52,594 nt of DNA from Cupriavidus sp. GTDB taxonomy: Bacteria; Pseudomonadota; Gammaproteobacteria; Burkholderiales; Burkholderiaceae. Numbering within the stretch: position 1 is the stretch's first letter; each line of letters opens with the position of its first letter. The stretch is from positions 1 to 52,594 of the forward strand of contig JAPSLC010000038.1 of assembly GCA_031181345.1 (NCBI GenBank), read 5' to 3'. The notes under the pieces were generated by a model. It had not been told where the DNA came from, did no database searches, and saw nothing but the letters and a program-made list of their open reading frames with translations. The position numbers and the translations under genes were made by a program. Shown piece after piece: positions 43,554 through 52,295 of the stretch.

Positions 43554-44396
43554 TCAGGACTGCCCGGGAATCGCCGCCTGCGCCTCGGGGTGCGTACGTC
43601 CAAATCGCCACGACAAGCGCTGCGCTGCGGCGGCCAATCGGCGCGCAACGTTGCCGTCGTGTCCGCTATCGAAGCTCCCCGCCGTCCCCATCGCCGCGAG
43701 CACGAGCACCACGGTACCGGTGTGGTCGAACACCGGCACCGCCAACGTATGGATGCCGGGCACCGGCTTGTCGCGCGCATCGTCGATGCCTTGCGTGCGA
43801 ATGCGGGCTAGTCTCGCGGCATAGGGGCTCTTGCCGGCTCCGATGTCCTGCGTTGATGCGCCTGCCATGCGCACCGCTTCCTGCGGGAGCATTCCACCGA
43901 GCACGTCCTCCGGCAGATGCGCGGCAAACACGCGGCCGATTGTGGTATTGACGAGCGACAGCACCGTGCCGACGCGCAGGCTGACGTGCTGGGGCCGCGC
44001 CGATTCTTCGAGCCGCACCACCGTCGGGCCGAGCGGCCCGAGCACCGCCATCGCGACACTGAGGCCGGTATCCACAGCGAGGCCGCGCACTTCCGGCTCG
44101 GCTTCGCGCACCGGCGACAGGCGCTGCAGCGCAATCAGTCCCAATTGCAGGGCCAGCGGCCCCGGCAAGAAGCGGCCATCGGCATCGCGCTCCAGTACGC
44201 CGGCCCGCACCAGGCTGACCAGATGCGGAAAAGCCTTGGCGGGCACCATGCCGGCGCCGCGCGCCAGTTCGCTCAGGGGGAGCGGGTTGCCGGCGCGCAG
44301 CAGCGCACCGATCAGTTGGGCGCTGGCATCGAGCGCCTGGATACCGCGCTGCGGCTTGCCCGCGGCGTCGTCGTTGGCTCTGATGGCGTTCGTCAT
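43554..44396 (-). CDS. IclR-family transcriptional regulator (second of tandem pair)
   Basis: 280 aa. The N-terminal wHTH (ALDASAQLIGALLRAGNPLP, then LSELARGAGMVPAKAFPHLV) is followed by the IclR effector domain (GLSVAMAVLGPLGPTVVRLE, later DKPVPGIHTLAVPVFD). It is an evident paralogue of the gene 3 nt upstream, with which it shares GPLALQL and the same domain spacing. Likely co-transcribed. Together they could form heteromers or sense two related compounds for the divergent catabolic operon. Confidence 0.9.
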   Translation of the reverse strand: MTNAIRANDDAAGKPQRGIQALDASAQLIGALLRAGNPLPLSELARGAGMVPAKAFPHLVSLVRAGVLERDADGRFLPGPLALQLGLIALQRLSPVREAEPEVRGLAVDTGLSVAMAVLGPLGPTVVRLEESARPQHVSLRVGTVLSLVNTTIGRVFAAHLPEDVLGGMLPQEAVRMAGASTQDIGAGKSPYAARLARIRTQGIDDARDKPVPGIHTLAVPVFDHTGTVVLVLAAMGTAGSFDSGHDGNVARRLAAAAQRLSWRFGRTHPEAQAAIPGQS

Positions 44397-44399
44397 GAC

Positions 44400-45173
44400 T
44401 CAGCCTTCTCCGCGCAGTGAATCGGCGATCTGCGTCGCCGTCGCCTGCAGGGCGCGAGCCAGTTCGCCGCGCCAGGTGGTGTCGATGTTTGCGGTCGGGC
44501 CGATTGCCGTCAGCAACAGACGGAGCGTGCCGGCTGCGTCGCGCACGGGCACGCACAGGCTGCTGACGCCGGGACTTGGGATATCGATGCTGCGTGCGAT
44601 GCCGCGGCTGCGAACCTCTTCGAGCGCGGCAATAAAGGCGGCACGTTCCGGACGGGCCGGCAAGGCGTCGAACAGCGGCATCCATTGCGCCTCCGGCATG
44701 CAGGCGCAATACATGCGGCCGGTCGCGGTGGTCGCCAGCGACATCACGGTGCCGACATGCAGATTGACATGCAGCGGCGCATTGCCGCGCTCGTAGCGGA
44801 CGATGGTCGGGCCTTGAGGGCCGGGCACGCTGACCGCCACGCTGCAGCCGGTCTGTGCGGTGAGCTCGGCAACCAACGGCACGGCTGCGCGCAGGCCGGG
44901 ATCGAGCTCCAGCCGCATCCGCGCCAGTTGCAGCGCCAGCGGCCCGGGTTCGAAGCGGTCGTCGAGATGGTCGCGCTTGATCCACCCCTGCCGCGTCAGC
45001 GAAACGAGGTAGGGATGGGCCTGGGCCGGTGCGATGCCGACCGCGGTGGCAAGCTCGGCCGCCGATAACGGTGCGCGCGCTTGCGCCAGCGCCTGCAGGA
45101 AACGGCCGGCCATATCGACGCTCTGCACGCCGCGCTGCATCCTCTCCTGTCCCCCCTGCCCGTCCTCGCCCAT
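44400..45173 (-). CDS. IclR-family transcriptional regulator (first of tandem pair)
   Basis: 257 aa. HTH region SVDMAGRFLQALAQARAPLS, then AAELATAVGIAPAQAHPYLV; effector domain with GCSVAVSVPGPQGPTIVRYE and SPGVSSLCVPVRDAAGTL. Divergent from the beta-lactamase-fold and hydroxylase operon; the 306-bp gap 45174-45479 carries two inverted repeats and a good promoter (45299-45346). IclR proteins usually control aromatic or short-chain acid catabolism. Confidence 0.9.
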   Translation of the reverse strand: MGEDGQGGQERMQRGVQSVDMAGRFLQALAQARAPLSAAELATAVGIAPAQAHPYLVSLTRQGWIKRDHLDDRFEPGPLALQLARMRLELDPGLRAAVPLVAELTAQTGCSVAVSVPGPQGPTIVRYERGNAPLHVNLHVGTVMSLATTATGRMYCACMPEAQWMPLFDALPARPERAAFIAALEEVRSRGIARSIDIPSPGVSSLCVPVRDAAGTLRLLLTAIGPTANIDTTWRGELARALQATATQIADSLRGEG

Positions 45174-45191
45174 CGTCGCCCTCCGAAAGGC

Positions 45192-45205
45192 TGGATATTA
45201 ATCCA
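45192..45205. promoter_or_regulatory. Short dyad near the IclR start
   Basis: TGGAT-N4-ATCCA, about 20 nt upstream of the IclR start codon. It may be an autoregulatory IclR half-site pair; short arms make this weak. Confidence 0.3.
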
Positions 45206-45298
45206 ACGCCGCATTGCGGCCGCGGCTGCAGCCTGCAAACGGGCCACGCCGCCCGTGGTGGTGCCGGGGCTGCCCGGTCGGCCCCTTCGTTTTATGTT

Positions 45299-45346
45299 TT
45301 AGCCAATCACTTCGTTATTGACTAACGCGCGAACGTCTCCTACCAT
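45299..45346 (+). promoter_or_regulatory. Promoter with overlapping inverted repeat for the catabolic operon
   Basis: TTGACT (45318-45323), 17 bp, TACCAT (45341-45346) forms a good sigma-70 promoter. An imperfect 9-bp inverted repeat TTAGCCAAT-N9-ATTGACTAA (45299-45325, 8 of 9 paired) covers the -35 box, as expected for an IclR repressor site. The 5' untranslated region would be about 125 nt. Confidence 0.62.
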
Positions 45347-45479
45347 CCGTCTACCCCGACAACGCCGTGCGCACCTTGACGCCCGGCGCATCCAATAATG
45401 AAGGGGCGAGACAGTATTCGTGCGTTGTGACAAGCAACGCCGCCCGCTGGCGCGCCCCGTCACCCACGACGAGGCACGC

Positions 45480-46439
45480 ATGGCCAAAGCATTCGCATCG
45501 CAAGCCGACCTGGAAGCCAAAAAGGTCACCTTCACCCAGCTGTCCGAGAACGCCTACGCCTACACGGCGGAAGGCGACCCGAACTCGGGCGTCATCATCG
45601 GCGACGACGGCGTGCTGATCGTCGACACCACGGCGACGCCCGCGATGGCGCAAGACCTGATCGCGAAGATCCGTTCGGTGACCGACAAGCCGATCAAGTA
45701 CGTGGTGCTGTCGCACTATCACGCGGTGCGCGTGCTGGGTGCCTCCGCCTATTTCGCCGAGGGCGCGCAGCAGATCATCGCGAGCCGAGGCACCTACGAA
45801 ATGATCGTCGAGCGCGGCGAGGCCGACATGAAGTCGGAAATCGAGCGTTTTCCGCGGCTGTTCGCCGGCGTCGAGACCGTGCCCGGCCTGACCTGGCCGA
45901 CGCTGGTGTTCGACAAGGAAATCACGCTGTTCCTCGGCAAGCTCGAAGTCCGCATTGCACATCTCGGCTCGGGCCACACCAAGGGCGACACCGTGGTCTG
46001 GCTGCCGTCGCAGAAGGTGCTGTTCTCCGGCGATCTGGTCGAGTACGAGGCGGCCTGCTATTGCGGCGACGCGCAGCTGGCCGAATGGCCGGCCACGCTC
46101 GACGCGCTGCAGGCGCTGGGCGCCGAGAAGCTCGTTCCGGGCCGCGGCCCCGCGCTGACCACGCCGCAGCAGGTGCGCGAAGGCATCGCCTACACCAAGG
46201 ACTTCGTCAGCACGCTCTACCGCGCCGGCCAGGAAGCGGTCGCACAGAAGATGGACCTGAAGGCCGCGATGGCGCATACCCGCAAGAGCATGGACCCGAA
46301 GTTCGGCCACGTCTTCATCTACGAGCATTGCCTGCCGTTCGACGTGACCCGCGCCTATGACGAGGCGTCCGGCATCACGCATCCGCGCATCTGGACCGCC
46401 CAGCGCGACAAGGAAATGTGGGCCGCGCTGCAGGACTGA
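45480..46439 (+). CDS. Metallo-beta-lactamase-fold protein with a degenerate metal site
   Basis: 319 aa. The MBL fold is clear (NSGVIIGDDGVLIVDTTATP, GSGHTKGDTVVWLP, VLFSGDLVEY). However, the HxHxDH metal motif reads SHYHAVRVLG, lacking the Asp and third His, and the later GHG motif reads GRG. At most part of one metal site remains, so it may bind a single metal, another cofactor, or be non-hydrolytic. First gene of the operon with a flavin hydroxylase, DUF2783 and an MFS importer, and therefore probably part of the same pathway. Confidence 0.88.
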   Translation: MAKAFASQADLEAKKVTFTQLSENAYAYTAEGDPNSGVIIGDDGVLIVDTTATPAMAQDLIAKIRSVTDKPIKYVVLSHYHAVRVLGASAYFAEGAQQIIASRGTYEMIVERGEADMKSEIERFPRLFAGVETVPGLTWPTLVFDKEITLFLGKLEVRIAHLGSGHTKGDTVVWLPSQKVLFSGDLVEYEAACYCGDAQLAEWPATLDALQALGAEKLVPGRGPALTTPQQVREGIAYTKDFVSTLYRAGQEAVAQKMDLKAAMAHTRKSMDPKFGHVFIYEHCLPFDVTRAYDEASGITHPRIWTAQRDKEMWAALQD

Positions 46440-46482
46440 CGCAGCAGGATCGGCATCCGAGATGGTGGAAGGAGACAACACG

Positions 46483-48228
46483 ATGACGGTCGACTATCAA
46501 CGATTGAGCTTCGAATACCGGCCCTGCGCCGAGCAATCGGCGGCCGGGGCAGTGCATCCCGTCGTGGTGGTGGGTGCCGGTCCCGTTGGCCTCGCCACTG
46601 CGATCGATCTGGCGCAACAAGGCATTGCCGTGGTGCTGCTCGACGACGATTGCACGCTGTCGACCGGCTCGCGCGCGATCTGCTTCGCCAAGCGCACGCT
46701 GGAGATCTTCGATCGGCTCGGATGCGGCGACCGAATGGTCGACAAGGGCGTGCGGTGGAACCTCGGCAAGGTCTTCCTGCGCGATCAGATGGTCTATGCC
46801 TTCGATCTGCTGCCCGAAGGTGGGCATCGCCGGCCGGCCTTCATCAACCTGCAGCAGTACTACGTCGAGGGCTTCCTGCTCGAGCGCGCGCTGGAACTGC
46901 CGAATCTGGAGATCCGCTGGAAGAACAAGGTGGTCGGCATCGAGCGTCGGGAGGATGGCGGCGCCGATGGCACCGTCACGCTGACCGTGGAAACGCCGGA
47001 CGGTCCGTATGCGGTGCAGGCTCGCTACGTCGTCGCTGCCGACGGCGCACGCAGCCCGATCCGCAATCTGCTCGGCCTGGACAGCAAGGGCCGCACCTTC
47101 AAGGACCGCTTCCTGATCGCGGATATCAAGATGGAAGCGGGCTTTCCGAGCGAGCGGTGGTTCTGGTTCGACCCGCCCTTCCATCCGAATCAATCGGTGC
47201 TGCTGCATCGGCAGCCCGACAACGTCTGGCGCATCGATTTCCAGCTGGGCTGGGACGCCGATCCAGTCCTCGAGAAAACGCCTGAGCGGGTGATTCCGCG
47301 CGTGCAGGCCCTGCTCGGCCCGGATGCAAAGTTCGAGCTCGAATGGGTCAGCGTCTATACCTTTTCCTGCCTGCGCATGGACAGCTTCCGGCATGGCAAC
47401 GTGCTGTTCGCCGGCGATTCCGCTCATGGCGTGTCGCCCTTCGGCGCGCGCGGCGCCAATAGCGGCGTGCAGGACGCGGACAATCTGGCCTGGAAACTGG
47501 CCCACGTGCTGCGCGGCGAGGCACCGGACGCGCTGCTCGACACCTATGCCAGCGAGCGGGAATACGCGGCGGACGAGAACATCCGCAATTCGACCCGCTC
47601 TACGGACTTCATCACACCGAAGAGCCAGGTAAGCCGCGTGTTTCGCGATGCCGTGCTGACGCTGGCGGCGAAGCATCCGTTTGCGCGGACGTTGGTCAAT
47701 AGCGGGCGCCTGTCGGTGCCGAGCGTGCTGGCGTCGTCGCCGTTGAATACGGCCGATACCGAGGCCTTTGCGGGCGCGATGGTGCCTGGAGCGCCGTGTG
47801 CCGATGCGCCGGTGGTTATCGATGGCTCCGAGGATTGGCTGCTGCCGCAACTGCATGGCGGATTCAGCTTGCTGGTCTACGGCCATCCCGACGCCCTCGA
47901 TGCGGAGGCCGCCAGGCAGATCGCAGCGCTCCGCGCTGAGGCTGGTGCGCCACGGATGCTGTTCGTCGCACCGGACGGCCATCGCGCCGCCGCGACATCG
48001 GACATGGCTGTGGTGTGCGACCGCGACGGCATCGTGGCACAACGCTACGACGCGGTGCCGGGTACCGCGTATCTGATTCGCCCGGATCAGCATGTCTGCG
48101 CTCGTTGGCGTGCTGTGGATTCGGAACGCGTGATGGACTCGATGGCTCGCGCTCGAGGCAAGTGCCTGACGGAGACTGCGTCGGCGATGCCACGAACACC
48201 GGCCTGCGCCGAAGCGGTCGCGGCCTGA
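46483..48228 (+). CDS. FAD-dependent aromatic hydroxylase (PheA/TfdB/MhpA-like)
   Basis: 581 aa. Class A flavin monooxygenase: FAD-binding VVVGAGPVGLATAIDLAQQG, the DG motif AADGARSPIRN, and the second FAD motif FAGDSAHGVSPFGARGANSG. A C-terminal thioredoxin-like domain (residues ~450-560) is typical of phenol and 3-hydroxyphenylpropionate hydroxylases. It uses NAD(P)H and O2 to add a hydroxyl group to an activated ring. AAGGAG precedes ATG 46483. Substrate unknown; the operon's importer and cupin point to an aromatic acid. Confidence 0.9.
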   Translation: MTVDYQRLSFEYRPCAEQSAAGAVHPVVVVGAGPVGLATAIDLAQQGIAVVLLDDDCTLSTGSRAICFAKRTLEIFDRLGCGDRMVDKGVRWNLGKVFLRDQMVYAFDLLPEGGHRRPAFINLQQYYVEGFLLERALELPNLEIRWKNKVVGIERREDGGADGTVTLTVETPDGPYAVQARYVVAADGARSPIRNLLGLDSKGRTFKDRFLIADIKMEAGFPSERWFWFDPPFHPNQSVLLHRQPDNVWRIDFQLGWDADPVLEKTPERVIPRVQALLGPDAKFELEWVSVYTFSCLRMDSFRHGNVLFAGDSAHGVSPFGARGANSGVQDADNLAWKLAHVLRGEAPDALLDTYASEREYAADENIRNSTRSTDFITPKSQVSRVFRDAVLTLAAKHPFARTLVNSGRLSVPSVLASSPLNTADTEAFAGAMVPGAPCADAPVVIDGSEDWLLPQLHGGFSLLVYGHPDALDAEAARQIAALRAEAGAPRMLFVAPDGHRAAATSDMAVVCDRDGIVAQRYDAVPGTAYLIRPDQHVCARWRAVDSERVMDSMARARGKCLTETASAMPRTPACAEAVAA

Positions 48229-48265
48229 CCCTCGGCAAGCGGCAACGATTTCTCCCGGAGACACC

Positions 48266-48469
48266 ATGCCCCTCATCACCGCCCCGAACCTGGCCCGCCC
48301 CGACGACTTCTACGAAGCCCTGATCGACATGCACCGCGATCTGGACGACGCCCAAAGCCAGGCTGCCAACGCGCGGCTGATCCTGCTGCTGGCCAACCAT
48401 ATCGGCGACCACGAGACGCTGCTGTCGGCATTGCGATTGGCACGCGAGGCGGAAACAGCCCCCGCCTGA
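48266..48469 (+). CDS. DUF2783 small protein
   Basis: 67 aa with the family pattern LARPDDFYEALIDMHRDLDD followed by ARLILLLANHIGDHETLLSA. DUF2783 proteins are small helical proteins found next to flavin aromatic hydroxylases, as here, 37 nt after one. CGGAGA lies 6 nt before the ATG. Possibly a hydroxylase accessory; no activity is known. Confidence 0.82.
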   Translation: MPLITAPNLARPDDFYEALIDMHRDLDDAQSQAANARLILLLANHIGDHETLLSALRLAREAETAPA

Positions 48470-48614
48470 TTCGGCAAGCTCAGGGCAAGCTCTGCGCAAT
48501 CCGCTGACACGCGACGAAATCCACTCCGGGCCCACGGTGCGCAAGACACCGACCCGCTAAGGGCGGCGCGATCCGCCCATCCTTTTCCTCCTTCCTGCTT
48601 TACGGAGACAAAGC

Positions 48615-49937
48615 ATGTCCCAACTCCACGCGGGCACCGCGACGCCCCCGCTCGCCCTCGCACATGAAGAAGACGCGCTGCACCACAAGATCTGGATGCG
48701 CATCGTCCCCTTCCTGTTCGTCTGCTACGTCATTTCGTTCCTCGATCGCATCAATATCGGCTTCGCGCAATTGCAGATGAAGCACGACCTCGGCTTCAGC
48801 GATGCGATGTACGGACTCGGCGCCGCGGTGTTCTACGTCGGCTATGTACTGTGCGAAGTGCCAAGCAATATGCTGCTCGCCCGCTTCGGCGCGCGCCGAA
48901 CTTTCACGCGGATCATGCTGCTGTGGGGCGCCGTCTCGGTGGGAATGGCGTTCGTCTCCACACCGGCGCAGTTCTACACGCTGCGCTTCCTGCTCGGCGT
49001 ATTCGAAGCCGGCTTTTTCCCCGGCATCGTGCTGTACATGACCTACTGGTTCCCCGCACACCGACGCGCGGCCGTGATGGCCATCTTCTTCGCGGGTGTC
49101 GCGATTGCCGGCGTATTGGGCGGATTGGTATCCGGCTGGATCATGCGCGATATGGCCGGCGTGATGGGCCTGTTCGGCTGGCAATGGATGTTCGCCATCG
49201 AAGGCGCGCCCGCCGTGCTGCTTGGGCTGATCGCCGCCTGGTATCTGGTCGACAGCCCCGCCGACGCCAATTGGCTGAACGCTCGCGAGAAGGCGATGCT
49301 GGCACGGCAACTGGAAGGCGAGCAAGGCAGCCACGCGGCCCACACGCTTGGCGCCTTGCGCGAGGCGCTGCGCAATCCGAAGCTGTACGTCTTCGCGTTC
49401 ATCTATTTCGCGCTGACGTGCGGTTCACTGACGCTGAATTTCTGGATGCCGCTGATGATCCGGGATTTCGGCATTACGGATGTCGTGTCCGTCAGCTTGT
49501 ATAGCGTGATTCCGAATGCGGTCGGCGCCGTCGGCCTCATCCTCATCGCGCGGAATTCGGACCGCACCGGTGAGCGGCACAAGCATTTCCTGCTGTGCTG
49601 CTGCGGCGGTGCCCTGGCGCTCGCGCTGCTGACGCTGCGACTGCCGCATTTCGGCGCGATGCTGGCGATCCTGTCGGTGGCAGCGGTGCTGATCTTCGCC
49701 GCGCTGCCCATCTTCTGGTCGCTGCCGCGCAGCTATTTGCCCGGGCATACCGCTGCAACCGGCCTCGCGTTCATCAGCAGTGTTGGCATTACCAGCGGCA
49801 TCGTCAGCCCCTGGGTGATCGGGCAGGTCAAGGTGCAGACCGGCAGCATGGATAACGCGCTGTATCTATTGGCGGGGCTGCTGGTGGCGGCCGGGGTGGT
49901 GATGTGGAAAGCCGTGCCGAGGAATGCCAGGCAGTAA
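48615..49937 (+). CDS. MFS transporter, anion:cation symporter (ACS) family
   Basis: 440 aa with 12 TM segments. The N-terminus IWMRIVPFLFVCYVISFLDR followed by NIGFAQLQM is the ACS-family signature, and the RFGARRTFTRIMLLWG loop fits. These permeases import aromatic or sugar acids (phthalate, 4-hydroxyphenylacetate, tartrate). Last gene of the catabolic operon, preceded by a GGGCGG/CCGCCC hairpin (48561-48578) within the 145-nt gap that might reduce read-through. Confidence 0.92.
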   Translation: MSQLHAGTATPPLALAHEEDALHHKIWMRIVPFLFVCYVISFLDRINIGFAQLQMKHDLGFSDAMYGLGAAVFYVGYVLCEVPSNMLLARFGARRTFTRIMLLWGAVSVGMAFVSTPAQFYTLRFLLGVFEAGFFPGIVLYMTYWFPAHRRAAVMAIFFAGVAIAGVLGGLVSGWIMRDMAGVMGLFGWQWMFAIEGAPAVLLGLIAAWYLVDSPADANWLNAREKAMLARQLEGEQGSHAAHTLGALREALRNPKLYVFAFIYFALTCGSLTLNFWMPLMIRDFGITDVVSVSLYSVIPNAVGAVGLILIARNSDRTGERHKHFLLCCCGGALALALLTLRLPHFGAMLAILSVAAVLIFAALPIFWSLPRSYLPGHTAATGLAFISSVGITSGIVSPWVIGQVKVQTGSMDNALYLLAGLLVAAGVVMWKAVPRNARQ

Positions 49938-50063
49938 TCGCCGCCAATTCCGCCATTTCGAGGTGTGTTACCAACGCCGCCCGTCTTTGATATGGTTTCG
50001 ACATGAGCGATGACTAATGCGTCCATGCCTGACAACGGCTCAGGCGACGCCGGAGGCAAGCAC

Positions 50064-50930
50064 ATGTACGTGATCATGGGCGGTACAGGACATGTTGGGT
50101 CGGCGACAGCGGAAGCGCTGCTCGCCCGCGGCCAGGCGGTCACCATCGTGACCCGCTCGGCCGACCGTGCGGCCAAATGGCGCAACAAGGGCGCCGCGAT
50201 CGTCGAGGCGGACGTGGAAGACGTGGCGTCATTGCGGGCCGCGTTTCAGAGGGGACGCCGAGCGTTCTTGCTCAATCCGCCCGCCGATACCAGCAAGGAC
50301 ACCGACGTGATCGAGCGGCACACGGTGGCCAACATCCTTGCCGCGCTTCAGGGCTCGGGCCTTGAGAAAGTCGTCGCTGAATCCACCGGCGGCGCCCAGC
50401 CTGGCGAGCGCATCGGCGATTTGAGCGTCCTGTGGGAACTCGAGGAAGGACTGCGCCGCCAACCGATTCCCGCTGCGATCAATCGCGCCGGCTACTACAT
50501 GAGCAATTGGGATTGGCTGCTCGATACGGTCCGCAGCACGGGCAAGCTGCCGACGATGTTTCCTGCCGATCTACCCATTCCCATGGTCGCGCCACGCGAT
50601 TTGGGAGAGGCGGCAGCGGCGAGGTTGATGTCGCCGATCGATGACGTTGGCGTCCGATACGTCGAAGGGCCGCGGCGGTATTCGTCCGAAGATGTTGCGA
50701 TGGCGTTCGCGCGGGCGCTGGGTCGGCCCGTTCAAGTGGAGGTCGTGCCGCGGGAAAAGTGGAAGGAGACGTTTCTGGGGTTGGGGTTTTCGGATGCCGC
50801 TGCGGATTCGTATGCGCGGATGACTGCGGTCAGTGTCGACGGTGGCTTCGATTTGTCCGAGGAACCGCTGAGGGGTGGGACAGGGCTTGAGCAGTACGTC
50901 GATAGTTTGCTCGCCAAGGGCGATATGTAG
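50064..50930 (+). CDS. NmrA-like NAD(P)-binding protein
   Basis: 288 aa from ATG 50064, which has GGAGG 7 nt upstream; ATGs at 50010 and 50025 lack such a site. The N-terminal Rossmann motif YVIMGGTGHVGSATAEALLA, then VTRSADRAAKWRNKGAAIVE, and VVAESTGGAQPGERI with no SDR catalytic Tyr-x3-Lys, place it in the atypical SDR/NmrA group. It may be a redox sensor or a reductase. It stands apart from the MFS gene by 126 nt. Confidence 0.85.
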   Translation: MYVIMGGTGHVGSATAEALLARGQAVTIVTRSADRAAKWRNKGAAIVEADVEDVASLRAAFQRGRRAFLLNPPADTSKDTDVIERHTVANILAALQGSGLEKVVAESTGGAQPGERIGDLSVLWELEEGLRRQPIPAAINRAGYYMSNWDWLLDTVRSTGKLPTMFPADLPIPMVAPRDLGEAAAARLMSPIDDVGVRYVEGPRRYSSEDVAMAFARALGRPVQVEVVPREKWKETFLGLGFSDAAADSYARMTAVSVDGGFDLSEEPLRGGTGLEQYVDSLLAKGDM

Positions 50931-51209
50931 GGGTTCGTTCTGCATGACAAGACGCGATCAGTGACCCTTGAAGGGCGTAGATTTACCGGCCTCGATCCCG
51001 CGTGTCGTCTCGCGCCGGGGATTGTTGTCGTTCGGTCAACATACTGTACGCCCCGGCGAATCTACTGCCGATCGCCCCTCCTGCCTAGACTGCGTTGCAA
51101 CGATGGTTGTACAAGGCGTACGACGGTCGAGGAAGAGGTCCGCGCAACGAGACGGACCTCGCCTGCCGCATCGCGCGGCTTACCCACTCAATCGACAGGA
51201 CTACAGACA

Positions 51210-52142
51210 ATGAGCGAAACAATCCGCAATGTGCAGCCGGTTACCGTCAACCTTGGCAACGCAGCTTCTGGCGAACTCGTTCCCTCCCGCTACGCGGTGC
51301 GCGTGGGCGACGTCGACGTCGTGCTGATCAGCGATGGCATTCTGCCGCTTCCCACCAGTACCATGTCGACCAACGTGAGCGAATCGGACCGCAACGAATG
51401 GTTCGATAGCCGCTTCCTGCAACGGGACATGTTCGACTGGGCGCTGAATATCGCGCTCGTGCGCAGCGGCGAACGCCTGATCCTCGTCGATTCGGGCGTC
51501 GGTGACGGATTCGAATACTTCTCGCGCGCCGGTCGGTCGGTGATGCGACTGGAATCGGCCGGTATTGATCTGGCCGCGATCACCGATATCGTCATCACGC
51601 ATATGCACATGGATCATGTCGGTGGGTTGAACGTGGATGGCGTCAAGGCCAGGCTGCGCCCAGACGTACGCATTCACGTAGCGGCCGCTGAAGTCGAATT
51701 CTGGAAGAATCCGGACTTCAGCAAGACCGTCATGCCGGAAGCGGTTCCTCCCGCCCTGCGCAAGGCGGCCGCCAAGTTCGTGGAACTCTACGGCAAGAAC
51801 CTCGTGTTGTTCGATCAGACCGTGGAAGTCGCAGCGGGCGTGTCAGCGCGTGTGACGGGTGGACACACCCCGGGGCACTGCGTCGTGGACGTTGCATCGA
51901 AGGGCGAGAAGCTGACCTTCGTAGGCGATGCCATCTTCGAAGTCGGCTTCGACAACCCAGGTTGGCAGAATGGCTTCGAGCACGAGCCGGAAGTCGCTAT
52001 GGACGTGCGTATCGCGCTGCTCAACGAGGCCGCCGAGACCGGCGCTCTACTGGCCGCAGCGCATGTCGCATTCCCGTCCATCGGGCACATTGCAAGGAAC
52101 GGTGAGAATTTCCGCTTCGTTCCGGTGCAGTGGGATTACTGA
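51210..52142 (+). CDS. Metallo-beta-lactamase-fold hydrolase
   Basis: 310 aa with an intact binuclear metal site: ITHMHMDHVGG (HxHxDH), GHTPGHCVVDV (His), FVGDAIFEVG (Asp) and a last His in AAHVAFPSIGH. The fold and spacing resemble lactonase-like MBL enzymes (AHL lactonase and relatives). No signal peptide, so cytosolic. It contrasts with the degenerate MBL protein at 45480. The 279-bp upstream gap (50931-51209) holds its leader but no motif I can support. Substrate unknown. Confidence 0.87.
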   Translation: MSETIRNVQPVTVNLGNAASGELVPSRYAVRVGDVDVVLISDGILPLPTSTMSTNVSESDRNEWFDSRFLQRDMFDWALNIALVRSGERLILVDSGVGDGFEYFSRAGRSVMRLESAGIDLAAITDIVITHMHMDHVGGLNVDGVKARLRPDVRIHVAAAEVEFWKNPDFSKTVMPEAVPPALRKAAAKFVELYGKNLVLFDQTVEVAAGVSARVTGGHTPGHCVVDVASKGEKLTFVGDAIFEVGFDNPGWQNGFEHEPEVAMDVRIALLNEAAETGALLAAAHVAFPSIGHIARNGENFRFVPVQWDY

Positions 52143-52194
52143 TTGATCCTCGACGAACAACCGTCATCGTATCGATTGCGACGATGATGGCGAG

Positions 52195-52232
52195 AAAAAG
52201 CGCCGGGGGTTCAAAAGACCCGCGGCGATTTT
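52195..52232. terminator. Bidirectional terminator between the MBL gene and SDR
   Basis: An imperfect stem (CGCCG and GGGT arms pairing across a TCAAAAGA-type loop with one mismatch) flanked by A-rich sequence on the left and TTTT on the right. It lies between two convergent genes and could serve both. Confidence 0.5.
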
Positions 52233-52295
52233 CTGCGCATTTACGGTAGCGTTGCCAGCCGGTCCCAACAGCGGGACCGATTGCGGCCAGCAATG

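Noticed and set aside
50961..51209. Upstream extension of the MBL hydrolase (83 extra residues)
   Set aside because: The segment is Arg/Thr/Cys-rich without domain character, and the fold begins just after ATG 51210.
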